Below are positions 6,080 through 13,044 of a stretch of 22,144 bases of DNA, in pieces. Both the position numbers and the translations under genes were made by a program. Under the pieces are notes generated by a model. It searched no databases, had not been told where the DNA came from, and saw nothing but the letters and a program-made list of their open reading frames with translations. Every line of letters begins with the position of its first letter. Position 1 is the stretch's first letter. The DNA is taken from NCBI RefSeq assembly GCF_002498065.1, contig NZ_DAFZ01000095.1, positions 1 through 22,144 on the forward strand, written 5' to 3'. Origin of the DNA: Methanoculleus sp. UBA208. Its GTDB lineage: Archaea > Halobacteriota > Methanomicrobia > Methanomicrobiales > Methanoculleaceae.

Positions 6080-7483
6080 ATGACGACAAACGATATGCGG
6101 GAGTTTCTGGAGACCGGCGTGATCGACGCCGGCCGGATGCGGGCAGTCGAAGGGAACGCCGTTGCGCTCGGCCAGCCGTCGCTTTTGATGATGGAGAGCG
6201 CCGGGAGGGCGGTCGCGGATGCCGTCCTCGCCCGCGGTCCCTCCCGCGTCCTCGTCCTCTGCGGGAGGGGGAACAACGGCGGCGACGGGATGGTGGCGGC
6301 CCGCTACCTCCAGCATCTCGACGCCGTCGACGTCGTCTACCCCGACTGCGGCCCGATGACCGCCTCGGCCGCCATCCAGATCGCTCTCCTCCGGCACTGC
6401 TCCGTATCCCTCCTCCCCGTCCGGTGCGCCGCGGACGTCGACGCGCTCTCCCGCCTCTTTGACGGAGCAGATATCATCGTCGACGCGATGCTCGGCACCG
6501 GGGTGTCGGGCGCGGTGCGGGAGCCGCTCGCGACCCTCGTTGCCCGGGCGAACGCGAGCGGCGTCCCAATCGTCGCCGTCGACGTCCCCACCCCGGGCAT
6601 CCGTGCGAGCCGGGTCGTATCGTTCCACCGCCCCAAGGTGGAGGGCGCGGACGTCGCGGATATCGGCATCCCGCTCGAGGCCGAGATCTTCACCGGCCCC
6701 GGAGACCTCACGCTCGTCCCGGCCCGGGCATCCGGCGCCCACAAGGGTGCCGGCGGCGAGGTCCTCGTCGTCGGCGGCGGGCCCTACCAGGGGGCGCCCT
6801 ACATCGCGGCGATGGGGGCGCTCCGTGCCGGGGCCGACATCGTGCGGGTCGCCTCCCCCGCGTACGTCCCCATGCCCGACCTGATCTACGAGCGCCTGGA
6901 GGGGAAGGCGATCACCGCCGACCACCTGGAGACGATTCTTTCGCTCGTCGACCGGGCGGACGTGGTCGTCTGCGGGATGGGCCTCGGGAAAGAGAGCCAC
7001 GGCGTCGTGCTCGCTGTCGCGGAGGCGGCGAAGCGGGCGGTCTTCGATGCCGATGCGCTCGCCCGGCCCCTGCCGGCGGCGAAGGAGACGATTTACACCC
7101 CGCACGCGGGCGAGTTCGCCCGGATGACCGGGACGGAGCCCCCGGCGGACCTTACGGCGCGCGGCCGGTGCGTGAAGGCCGCCGCGACGGGGGGGACCAT
7201 CCTGCTCAAGGGCCCGGTCGACATCGTATCCGACGGCTCGCGGGTCAGGTTCAACCGGACCGGAACTCCCGCCATGACCACCGGAGGGACGGGCGACCTG
7301 CTCGCCGGCGTGGCGGGCGCGCTCTTCTGCCGGATCCCTACGTTCGAGGCCGCCTGCATCGCCGCGTACGTCAACGGCAGGGCCGGGATGCTCGCCGCAG
7401 GGGAGCGCGGGGAGGGCATGCTCGCGACCGATATGCCCGGCTATATCCCGGAAATTCTCTTCCGGCGCCCCGCACCGGAATGA
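6080..7483 (+). CDS. nnr: Bifunctional NAD(P)H-hydrate epimerase / ADP-dependent dehydratase (Nnr)
   Basis: Repairs hydrated NAD(P)H: the N-terminal YjeF domain interconverts S and R epimers, and the C-terminal ribokinase-like domain dehydrates the S form using ADP (ATP in eukaryotes). The protein is 467 aa from the ATG at 6080, which has a perfect GGAGGT Shine-Dalgarno (6067-6072) 7 nt upstream. Visible are GRGNNGGDG (62-70), DAMLGTG (135-141), HKGAGGEVLVVGGG (221-234), CGMGLGKE (298-305), PHAGEF (341-346) and the catalytic TTGGTGDLLAG (400-410). The usual VDIPSG loop reads VDVPTPG and is followed by an apparent deletion of about ten residues before SFHRPK. The frame is open upstream to 5600, but that part only translates the hairpin array. 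Confidence 0.94.
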   Translation: MTTNDMREFLETGVIDAGRMRAVEGNAVALGQPSLLMMESAGRAVADAVLARGPSRVLVLCGRGNNGGDGMVAARYLQHLDAVDVVYPDCGPMTASAAIQIALLRHCSVSLLPVRCAADVDALSRLFDGADIIVDAMLGTGVSGAVREPLATLVARANASGVPIVAVDVPTPGIRASRVVSFHRPKVEGADVADIGIPLEAEIFTGPGDLTLVPARASGAHKGAGGEVLVVGGGPYQGAPYIAAMGALRAGADIVRVASPAYVPMPDLIYERLEGKAITADHLETILSLVDRADVVVCGMGLGKESHGVVLAVAEAAKRAVFDADALARPLPAAKETIYTPHAGEFARMTGTEPPADLTARGRCVKAAATGGTILLKGPVDIVSDGSRVRFNRTGTPAMTTGGTGDLLAGVAGALFCRIPTFEAACIAAYVNGRAGMLAAGERGEGMLATDMPGYIPEILFRRPAPE

Positions 7484-7501
7484 ACTGCCCTAAGCCGCCT
7501 T

Positions 7502-7518
7502 CTTTTATCCCTTAAAAG
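7502..7518 (+). promoter_or_regulatory. moaC promoter: TATA-like box inside a dyad
   Basis: The AT-rich sequence CTTTTATCCCTTAAAAG contains a 6-bp inverted repeat (CTTTTA at 7502-7507, TAAAAG at 7513-7518) and lies 24-40 nt upstream of the moaC ATG. A start site about 25 nt after a TATA centre near 7506 would leave a leader of only about 10 nt, in keeping with the lack of a good Shine-Dalgarno. Confidence 0.4.
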
Positions 7519-7541
7519 ACAGAAGATCTCCTGCGATACAC

Positions 7542-8036
7542 ATGAGCGAGTCCGGCGAACACGGCAAGACCCCGGTCTTCACCCACATCGAGAACGACCG
7601 CGCACAGATGGTGGACATCTCGGCAAAGACCGAGGTCGTCCGGGAAGCGGTTGCGAGCGGCAGGATCTACCTCCGGAGCGAGACGCTCCAGGCCATTCGG
7701 GAAGGAACCACGGTCAAAGGCAACGTTTTAGCGACCGCACGGGTGGCGGCAACCCTCGCGGTGAAAGACACCCCGCGCCTCATCCCCATGTGCCACCCCA
7801 TACCGCTCGGGGGCATCACCATCGACTTCGAAGAGGGCGACGGCTACATCGAGGCGACCGCCCGTGTCAAGTCCTACGGGCGGACGGGCGTCGAGATGGA
7901 AGCGCTCACCGGTGTCTCCGTCGCCCTTCTCACCGTCTGGGACATGGTCAAGTCGGCGGAGAAGGATGAGAACGGGCAGTACCCGGTCACCCGGATGGAC
8001 GCCATCCGCGTCGTGGAGAAGCGCAAGGGCGTGTAG
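7542..8036 (+). CDS. moaC: Cyclic pyranopterin monophosphate synthase MoaC
   Basis: Converts the 3',8-cyclo-GTP made by MoaA into cyclic pyranopterin monophosphate, the first intermediate of molybdopterin (in methanogens also tungsten-pterin) cofactor needed by formylmethanofuran and formate dehydrogenases. The 164 aa show MCHPIPL at 83-89 and the active-site block GRTGVEMEALTGVS at 113-126, followed by the conserved WDMVKSAEKDENGQYP segment with D134 and K137. Length and order are typical. The start follows a TATA-like element by about 35 nt without a strong Shine-Dalgarno. No other moa genes are adjacent, so its pathway partners lie elsewhere. Confidence 0.96.
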   Translation: MSESGEHGKTPVFTHIENDRAQMVDISAKTEVVREAVASGRIYLRSETLQAIREGTTVKGNVLATARVAATLAVKDTPRLIPMCHPIPLGGITIDFEEGDGYIEATARVKSYGRTGVEMEALTGVSVALLTVWDMVKSAEKDENGQYPVTRMDAIRVVEKRKGV

Positions 8037-8072
8037 GTCTTCCTGCAAGGCTGAGGGGCGGCAAAAGCAATC

Positions 8073-8121
8073 CTTTATTTGCGCTCCCGTCAACCTGTTA
8101 GGAACCACGGGATACGTCCCG
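8073..8121 (+). promoter_or_regulatory. rpl15e promoter and leader hairpin
   Basis: A TATA-like ctttattt is centred near 8076, placing a start site near 8102. Immediately after it, CGGGA (8108-8112) and TCCCG (8117-8121) form a perfect 5-bp stem with a TACG tetraloop at the expected 5' end of the mRNA. The remaining leader runs to the Shine-Dalgarno GAGGTGAT at 8151-8158. A 5'-end stem-loop before a ribosomal protein gene could affect stability or autoregulation, but this is only inferred. Confidence 0.4.
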
Positions 8122-8165
8122 GAAAGGAATGTGGCGGAAACGCTGAACCTGAGGTGATTCTAAAC

Positions 8166-8756
8166 ATGGCAAAATCGATGTATGCCTACGTACGCGAGGC
8201 ATGGAAGCGGCCTGACCGGTCGGAAGTGAAAGGTCTCCTCTGGGAGCGCCTCCAGACCTGGCGGCGCGAGGGGAGTATCGTGCGCGTGGAGCACCCTGCC
8301 CGGATCGACCGGGCCCGGTCGCTCGGCTACAAGGCCAAGCAGGGAATCGTCGTCGTGCGGGTCAAGGTCCGCCGCGGCGGCCGGAGGAAGCCCCGCTACA
8401 TCCGCGGACGTAGATCCGCACGCATGGGCATGCGCCGGCTGACCCCGGCAAAGAGCCTGCAGCGCATAGCCGAGGAGCGCGCGTCCCGCAAGTTCCCGAA
8501 CATGGAGGCCTTAAACTCCTACTGGGTCGGTGAGGACGGACGGTCCCGGTGGTTCGAGGTCATCATGGTCGACGGGCACCACCCGTCGATCAGAAGCGAC
8601 CGCAACCTCGCATGGCTGGCCGACCCGGTTCACCGGGGCCGGGCGGAACGCGGCAAGACCTCTGCCGGCATGAAGGGACGCGGGATGCGGACGCGCGGGC
8701 GCGGAACAGAGAAGACGCGCCCGAGCATCCGCTCCCATGCGAACCGCGGCAAATAA
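8166..8756 (+). CDS. rpl15e: Large ribosomal subunit protein eL15
   Basis: Core 50S protein shared by archaea and eukaryotes. The 196 aa begin MAKSMYAYVREAWKRP, the characteristic L15e N-terminus, and are strongly basic with conserved GYKAKQGIVVVRVKVRRGG and ALNSYWVGEDG segments. The C-terminal tail is rich in Arg/Lys/Gly for rRNA contact. The ATG at 8166 has a full Shine-Dalgarno (GAGGTGAT) 7-8 nt upstream. The open frame extends to 8079, but only leader sequence lies there. Genes for RNase P proteins and the proteasome alpha subunit follow, a gene order common in euryarchaea. Confidence 0.97.
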   Translation: MAKSMYAYVREAWKRPDRSEVKGLLWERLQTWRREGSIVRVEHPARIDRARSLGYKAKQGIVVVRVKVRRGGRRKPRYIRGRRSARMGMRRLTPAKSLQRIAEERASRKFPNMEALNSYWVGEDGRSRWFEVIMVDGHHPSIRSDRNLAWLADPVHRGRAERGKTSAGMKGRGMRTRGRGTEKTRPSIRSHANRGK

Positions 8757-8762
8757 ATACTT

Positions 8763-8770
8763 TTTTTTCA
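8763..8770 (+). terminator. T-run after rpl15e
   Basis: A run of eight or so Ts follows the rpl15e stop by a few bases, as in archaeal oligo-T intrinsic terminators. The overlapping caaataaatac at 8750-8760 could also act as the TATA box of the rpp30 operon, since a start site about 25 nt later falls almost on its ATG at 8786. Confidence 0.55.
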
Positions 8771-8785
8771 TACGGCTTACCCACG

Positions 8786-9430
8786 ATGAAGATTACGGAC
8801 GCCTGTGTACATCCCTATCCTGCCGGCGACTCGACGCTTGCCCGGATGGCGATCGAGGCGGCAGAACTCGGGTTCGACAGCATCGTTGCTATCGGAGACG
8901 CCAGGAACAGGTACCCCGGAATCGAAGTTCTCCGGGGTGCCGTGATCTGTGCTGCGTCTCAAAAAGAGGTTATCAGGCAGGTGCGCAGTCCCGCTGTCCG
9001 GGATGCCGACGTGGTCTTTGTCAATGCAGGCGACATCTCCTTCAACCGGGCAGTTGCCGCGGTGAAAGAGGTGCACGTCATCAGGAACATCCACGCCACC
9101 CGGAGGAACGCCTTCGACCACGTCGCCGCACGGACGGCGGCGGAGCGTGGCGTGGCGATGGACATCTCGATGGCCCCCATCGTCCACCTCCGCGGGACGA
9201 AGCGCCAGAAAGCGCTGCAGCGGTATGCGGATATCCTCTCGCTGCAGCGGCGCTACGGCTTTCCACTGACGATATCGTCGGATGCCCGCTCGATACTCGG
9301 GCAGCGGTCGGTCCGCGATATCCGGGGTCTCTGCGCACTCTTCGGCATGACCGGGGCGGAAGTGGGCGAAGCGCTCTCGTCCGTCGGCCGGATCACCGAA
9401 CCGCACCAGCCTGTGAGGGTGGTCGGATGA
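8786..9430 (+). CDS. rnp3: Ribonuclease P protein component 3 (Rpp30)
   Basis: Protein subunit of archaeal RNase P, which matures tRNA 5' ends; Rpp30 pairs with Pop5 to support the catalytic RNA. The 214-aa PHP-like TIM-barrel protein starts MKITDACVHPYP and shows the family's GFDSIVAIGD (29-38), a VFVNAGDISFNRAVA strand-helix, a segment VAMDISMAPIVHLRG, and a late SSDARS block. The ATG at 8786 is the first in-frame start matching the family; the upstream open frame overlaps rpl15e. It ends in an ATGA overlap with the Pop5 gene, so the two RNase P subunits are co-translated. Confidence 0.93.
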   Translation: MKITDACVHPYPAGDSTLARMAIEAAELGFDSIVAIGDARNRYPGIEVLRGAVICAASQKEVIRQVRSPAVRDADVVFVNAGDISFNRAVAAVKEVHVIRNIHATRRNAFDHVAARTAAERGVAMDISMAPIVHLRGTKRQKALQRYADILSLQRRYGFPLTISSDARSILGQRSVRDIRGLCALFGMTGAEVGEALSSVGRITEPHQPVRVVG

Positions 9431-9909
9431 AGCCGAGGCCCCCGACGATGCGGGCGAAGCGGCGCTATATCCTGGCGCGGATCCTCCCCTACGGAATGGC
9501 GGCGGACCAGAAACAGGTATATCTCTCGGTCATCGAAGCCGCGACTTCGCTTCTCGGCGATGCGGCTGTCGGGTTTGCGCAGCCTGCGGTGGTCTTCTGC
9601 GAAGGAGGGTACGCTGTCGTCCGGTGCCGGCGGGGGACGGAGAAGGATATCGCCACCGCCCTTGCAACGGTCAGCGCGATCGCCGACGAACGGGCCGCAC
9701 TCAGGACGGTCGCCGTCTCCGGGACCATTCATGCACTGCGGCGCCGGATGAAGCCTATCCGGCCCCTCTCCGGGGCCGGGGACGTGAAGTTCGGGGAAAC
9801 CTATTTCACGGTGTACCGCTATCCGCGTCAAAAGGTTGATTTGGTTGAAAAAGGTATTAAGCATCAGAAGTCATTGTTTTTCACCGAAGCCGATTTGGAG
9901 GAACGATAA
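9427..9909 (+). CDS. rnp2: Ribonuclease P protein component 2 (Pop5/Rpp14 family)
   Basis: Partner of Rpp30 in archaeal RNase P. The 160-aa product starts MKPRPPTMRAKRRYILARI, a basic N-terminus typical of Pop5. It continues with an RRM-like fold in which FCEGGYAVVRCRRG is the RNA-facing strand region and RTVAVSGTIHALRR a later strand-helix. It is somewhat longer than many archaeal Pop5 proteins because of a C-terminal extension after about residue 120. The ATG overlaps the rpp30 stop, and its TAA overlaps the psmA ATG (TAATG), making a tight three-gene unit. Confidence 0.88.
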   Translation: MKPRPPTMRAKRRYILARILPYGMAADQKQVYLSVIEAATSLLGDAAVGFAQPAVVFCEGGYAVVRCRRGTEKDIATALATVSAIADERAALRTVAVSGTIHALRRRMKPIRPLSGAGDVKFGETYFTVYRYPRQKVDLVEKGIKHQKSLFFTEADLEER

Positions 9910-10631
9910 TGCAACCACAATATCAGATGGGATATGACCGGGCGATCACTGTCTTCAGCCCGGACGGAAGGCTTTACCAGGTTGAATACGCCAGAGAAGC
10001 GGTGAAACGGGGCACGACGGCCGTCGGAATCAAGTGCAGCGAAGGCGTCGTGCTGATCGTCGATAAAAGGGTGACTTCACGTCTCCTCGAACCGGTCTCC
10101 ATTGAGAAGATCTTCAAGATCGACACGCACATCGGTGTGGCATCCTCCGGCCTCGTCGGCGATGCGCGGTCCCTCGTGGACAGGGCCCGGGTCGAGTCCC
10201 AGATTAACCGGGTCTCCTACAACGAGCCGATCAACGTCGAGATTCTCGCCAAAAAGCTCTGCGACCACATGCAGACCTACACCCAGTTCGGCGGTGCACG
10301 CCCCTACGGGACCGCTCTCCTGATCGCAGGGATCAGCGATGGGGAGGCACGGCTCTTCGAGACCGATCCGAGCGGCACGCTGCTCGAGTACAAGGCGACC
10401 GGGATCGGAACCGGGCGGCCGGCGGTCATGAAGGTCTTCGAGGACGAGTACCGGGAGGATGCGGATTTCACCGGCGCCATCCAGCTCGGCATCAAGGCCC
10501 TGCACGCCGCGACAGAGGGCAAGCTCGACGTGAGCGCCATCGAGATCGGCGTCGTCTCCATCGAGACCCGGGAGTTCCGGAAGCTGGAGAAGGACGAAGT
10601 AAAGGCATACGTCGACCAGTTCGAAGAGTGA
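9909..10631 (+). CDS. psmA: Proteasome subunit alpha
   Basis: Forms the outer heptameric rings and gate of the archaeal 20S proteasome, docking PAN or Cdc48-type ATPases. The 240 aa begin with the alpha-subunit signature YDRAITVFSPDGRLYQVEYA (residues 9-28), including the YDR gate motif. The rest follows the alpha fold, with GTTAVGIKCSEGVVL and IGVASSGLVGDAR. There is no N-terminal propeptide threonine, as expected for an alpha rather than a beta subunit. It overlaps the Pop5 gene by one base. The C-terminus ends in acidic residues (VDQFEE). The beta subunit is not in this window. Confidence 0.97.
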   Translation: MQPQYQMGYDRAITVFSPDGRLYQVEYAREAVKRGTTAVGIKCSEGVVLIVDKRVTSRLLEPVSIEKIFKIDTHIGVASSGLVGDARSLVDRARVESQINRVSYNEPINVEILAKKLCDHMQTYTQFGGARPYGTALLIAGISDGEARLFETDPSGTLLEYKATGIGTGRPAVMKVFEDEYREDADFTGAIQLGIKALHAATEGKLDVSAIEIGVVSIETREFRKLEKDEVKAYVDQFEE

Positions 10632-10640
10632 GCCGCCCGT

Positions 10641-11345
10641 ATGATACCCCTGGACCAGGCTGTCGTAGCCCGGCTTGAGAGCCACGGAGAACGGTTTGAG
10701 GTGCTTGTCGATCCCGACCAGGCCATGCGTATCCGGCAGGGAGAGGAGATCGACCTGGAGGAGGTTGTCGCGGCCGACTCCATCTTCTCGAACGCCGCTC
10801 ATGCCGAACGGGCTTCCGACGAGGCCCTCATGAAAGTCTTCAAGACGACCGAGTTCGAGCCGGCCGCACTCCGTATCATCCAGAAGGGTGAGATCCATCT
10901 CACCTCCGAACAGCGCCGCCACCTTATCGCGGAGAAGCGGAACCGGATCATCACGTTCATCGCGAGGAACGCCGTCAATCCGCAGTCCGGGTACCCTCAC
11001 CCGCCGCAGCGCATCGAGCTCGCCATGGAAGAGGCGAGGGTGAACATCGACCCCTTCAAATCCGTCGAGGAGCAGGTCAAAGAGGTGGTCAAGGCACTCC
11101 GCCCCATCCTTCCCATCCGGTTCGAGGAAGTCCGGATCGCCGTGAAGATCCCGGCGGATTATGCCGCAAGGGCTTATGGGGAGCTCCAGACCGCGACGAC
11201 GATCGAGCAGAACGAGTGGCAGAAGGACGGTTCCTGGATCGCCGTCGTCAGGATCCCGGCGGGCATTCAGGAAGAGTTCTACGACCTGATCAACAAACTC
11301 TCCAGGGGCAATGCAGAGACCCGGATCATCGAACGGGTGTCGTGA
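10641..11345 (+). CDS. Ribosome maturation protein SBDS (Sdo1 homologue)
   Basis: Archaeal homologue of the Shwachman-Bodian-Diamond protein, which helps release anti-association factor 6 from the large ribosomal subunit. The 234 aa show the FYSH N-terminal domain (LESHGERFEVLVDPDQA at about 11-27), the segment FSNAAHAERASDEALMKVF, the basic GEIHLTSEQR-HLIAEKRNRIITFIARNAVNP hinge region, and a C-terminal ferredoxin-like domain. It starts 9 nt after the psmA stop. In many euryarchaea the exosome genes rrp4, rrp41 and rrp42 come next; here the next gene is rpl37ae, after a short promoter-bearing gap. Confidence 0.95.
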   Translation: MIPLDQAVVARLESHGERFEVLVDPDQAMRIRQGEEIDLEEVVAADSIFSNAAHAERASDEALMKVFKTTEFEPAALRIIQKGEIHLTSEQRRHLIAEKRNRIITFIARNAVNPQSGYPHPPQRIELAMEEARVNIDPFKSVEEQVKEVVKALRPILPIRFEEVRIAVKIPADYAARAYGELQTATTIEQNEWQKDGSWIAVVRIPAGIQEEFYDLINKLSRGNAETRIIERVS

Positions 11346-11349
11346 GTAA

Positions 11350-11359
11350 CTATATTAAT
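11350..11359 (+). promoter_or_regulatory. TATA box of the rpl37ae-rpoP-brix-pcc1 operon
   Basis: The AT-rich ctatattaat lies 41-50 nt before the rpl37ae ATG (11400). A start about 25 nt downstream leaves a leader of roughly 20 nt that contains the Shine-Dalgarno GAGGT at 11388-11392. It separates this operon from psmA-SBDS. Confidence 0.5.
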
Positions 11360-11399
11360 CGACAGCACAAAAATTAGAGGACATATTGAGGTACGCGAA

Positions 11400-11690
11400 A
11401 TGGCAAGTCGCAGACAGAAAGCCAAGGGCAGGGTAGTCGGAAGTTCCGGGCGTTTTGGTCCGAGGTATGGCCGGTTTATCCGGAAGAGAGTAAACCAGAT
11501 CGAAAAGGTCTCCCGCGCGAGCCACGCCTGCCCCCGCTGCGACCAGACAGCGGTCAAGCGCGAGGGAACGGGGATCTGGACGTGCCGCAAGTGCGGATTC
11601 AAGTTTGCAGGCGGCAGCTACGTCCCGGAAACGCCGGCAATGCGCGTCGCCACACGGAGCATCGAGCGTTCGCTGCAGAAGGAGGGCTAA
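11400..11690 (+). CDS. rpl37ae: Large ribosomal subunit protein eL43 (L37Ae)
   Basis: Zinc-ribbon protein of the 50S subunit. The 96 aa have a basic N-terminus (MASRRQKAKGRVVGSSGRFG) and four zinc ligands C44, C47 (CPRC) and C62, C65 (CRKC). The GIWTCRKCGFKFAGGSYVP block is typical of L37Ae. The ATG at 11400 has GAGGT 7 nt upstream. It is followed after 6 nt by the tiny rpoP gene, as in other archaea. Confidence 0.97.
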   Translation: MASRRQKAKGRVVGSSGRFGPRYGRFIRKRVNQIEKVSRASHACPRCDQTAVKREGTGIWTCRKCGFKFAGGSYVPETPAMRVATRSIERSLQKEG

Positions 11691-11696
11691 TCGGAC

Positions 11697-11828
11697 GTGG
11701 CTGCCTATAAGTGCGCTCGCTGTAAACAAAAAGTGGAAATCGACGTCAATATACGCTGTCCCTACTGTGGACACCGCATCCTCTTCAAGGAACGCGGAGC
11801 CGGGATAAAAGATCTGAAGGCTCGATGA
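11697..11828 (+). CDS. rpoP: DNA-directed RNA polymerase subunit P (Rpo12), GTG start
   Basis: Smallest zinc subunit of archaeal RNA polymerase (Rpb12 homologue), needed for stable assembly of the Rpo3/Rpo10/Rpo11/Rpo12 platform. It is only 43 aa. It begins at GTG 11697 and reads AAYKCARCKQKVEID, with CARC (6-9) and CPYC (21-24) as the zinc ligands and the conserved GHRILFKER tail. It sits 6 nt after rpl37ae, and its TGA overlaps the ATG of the Brix gene (ATGA at 11825-11828), which confirms the reading frame and 3' end. Confidence 0.95.
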   Translation: MAAYKCARCKQKVEIDVNIRCPYCGHRILFKERGAGIKDLKAR

Positions 11829-12229
11829 CGGTCGTCACGACGTCACGAAAACCGGTCCCGGAGATACGTTCTCTTGCACGGGATCTGGCGTTCTCGATCG
11901 GCGCCGGGTATATCACCCGTGGGAAGGCGGGCATGGGTGAACTCCTCTCCCTCGACGAGCCGGTTCTGATCGTCTCGAAATCCGGCCCTTTTTTTCTCGT
12001 TCAGGTCTTTTCTGACGGTGAACCGGTTACAGAGATCCGCGTCAGGTCGTTTTCCGTCGAGGAGCGGCCCGGAGCGATTGTCCGCGGGCTCTTCGTCTCG
12101 GATCGCTCCGTGTACGAGGCGCTTGAGGGCCACGTCGACGTGGCGTTTGCCGGTGAGACCCTCTCAGGACACCGTATTGTCTTTGACGGGACGCAACGGA
12201 AACGCTACACCTTAAAGGTCGTCCCATGA
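11825..12229 (+). CDS. Brix domain protein, archaeal ribosome-biogenesis factor
   Basis: Archaeal single-domain Brix (IMP4-like) protein, presumed to bind rRNA during ribosome assembly. The 134 aa begin MTVVTTSRKPVPEIRSLARDL, the typical archaeal Brix start (TSR.P....R..a.DL). The C-terminus closes with HRIVFDGTQRKRYTLKVVP. Position between rpoP and pcc1 with 4-bp overlaps on both sides matches the conserved archaeal cluster. The family is poorly characterised biochemically in archaea, so the role rests on the eukaryotic relatives and gene context. Confidence 0.88.
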   Translation: MTVVTTSRKPVPEIRSLARDLAFSIGAGYITRGKAGMGELLSLDEPVLIVSKSGPFFLVQVFSDGEPVTEIRVRSFSVEERPGAIVRGLFVSDRSVYEALEGHVDVAFAGETLSGHRIVFDGTQRKRYTLKVVP

Positions 12230-12480
12230 CGCATACGGCAGTCTTCCGGTTCATCACCGACGATGCCCGCGCCCTCTACCTCTCCGTCTGCCAGGAGATG
12301 GGCGACGTGGGAGACCGGTCGTCCGTCCACCTAAGGCTTGAGGACGAGGATACGCTCGTCCTCGAGGTGACCGCCACCGATATACCCGCGCTCCGGGCGG
12401 CCCTGAACACCTGGCTTCGGCTGATCACCATAGCCATCGAGATGCGGGAGATCGCGGTCCCGTCTGATGCGTCCCGGTAG
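12226..12480 (+). CDS. pcc1: KEOPS complex subunit Pcc1
   Basis: Dimerising subunit of KEOPS, the complex that makes the universal t6A modification at tRNA position 37 together with Kae1, Bud32 and Cgi121. The 84-aa protein has the compact beta-alpha-beta pattern of Pcc1, with the conserved helix DIPALRAALNTWLRLITIA in its second half. The ATG overlaps the brix stop. The assignment rests on size, this helix and its constant position after rpoP-brix in archaea. The other KEOPS genes are not in this window. Confidence 0.88.
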   Translation: MTHTAVFRFITDDARALYLSVCQEMGDVGDRSSVHLRLEDEDTLVLEVTATDIPALRAALNTWLRLITIAIEMREIAVPSDASR

Positions 12481-12556
12481 GGAGGCGGAGACGAAGTTCT
12501 CTCTTTTGAACCCTCACATTTTATGGGCTTCACGCCCCTATCATGTAGAGAAAGAG

Positions 12557-12587
12557 GGCGGAGGGCCGGACTGGCCCCCTGTCCGCC
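12557..12587 (+). promoter_or_regulatory. Two-part stem-loop between pcc1 and pfdB
   Basis: GGCGGA (12557-12562) pairs with TCCGCC (12582-12587), and inside it GGGCC (12563-12567) pairs with GGCCC (12573-12577) around a 5-nt loop, leaving a small CCTG bulge. It lies 77 bp after pcc1 and just before a TATA-like aaatattg (12593-12600) that would start pfdB transcription near 12622. It may mark the end of the upstream transcript or control the next gene. Confidence 0.45.
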
Positions 12588-12637
12588 ACCCGAAATATTG
12601 TTACCGATCTTCGTCCCATTCGAGGAGGTTGATGAAT

Positions 12638-13003
12638 ATGGAAAACATCCCACCGAAAGTGCAGAACCAGCTGGCGATGCTTCAGCAGATGCAGCAGCAG
12701 CTCCAGACCGTGGTCTCACAGAAAGCACAGTACGAACTGACGATCCGTGAAGCCAGGCGGGCGGTCGAGGACCTCGCCGAAGTCCCCGAAGATGCGGCGG
12801 TCTTCATGAACGTCGGCAGCGTCATGATGCAGAAGGGCAAGGAGCAAGTGCTTGCTTCCTTGAACGAGCGTATCGAGACGCTCGATCTCCGCGTCAAGTC
12901 GCTCGAGAAACAGGAGAAGGCCCTGCAGGGCAGGTTCGAGCAGTTATCCTCACAGATCAGGGGAGCGCTGGAAGGTAAACAGCAGCCTCCCGGCCCCGCC
13001 TGA
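12638..13003 (+). CDS. pfdB: Prefoldin subunit beta
   Basis: Beta subunit of prefoldin, the jellyfish-shaped hexameric chaperone that delivers unfolded proteins to the thermosome. The 121-aa product has two long coiled-coil helices (about 5-45 and 72-112) flanking a beta-hairpin region (AVFMNVGSVMM). Its helices are Gln/Leu/Glu-rich as usual. Two in-frame ATGs exist at 12632 and 12638. The second is preferred because GGAGGT (12624-12629) lies 8 nt upstream of it but only 2 nt before the first. Confidence 0.94.
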   Translation: MENIPPKVQNQLAMLQQMQQQLQTVVSQKAQYELTIREARRAVEDLAEVPEDAAVFMNVGSVMMQKGKEQVLASLNERIETLDLRVKSLEKQEKALQGRFEQLSSQIRGALEGKQQPPGPA

Positions 13004-13012
13004 TCCCTGAAC

Positions 13013-13044
13013 TTTTTTTGTAAATGGAGTGAGGTGTTCACTCC
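13013..13044. terminator. Convergent terminator region between pfdB and leuA
   Basis: Seven Ts (13013-13019) follow the pfdB stop by 9 nt, a plausible oligo-T terminator for the plus strand. Next to it a perfect 7-bp inverted repeat (GGAGTGA at 13026-13032 and TCACTCC at 13038-13044, loop GGTGT) spans the leuA stop codon. It may form an end-of-transcript stem for either gene. Confidence 0.5.

Noticed and set aside
6023..7105. 360-codon open frame antisense to nnr
   Set aside because: Arg/Asp/Gly-rich shadow of a well-supported gene, without motifs.
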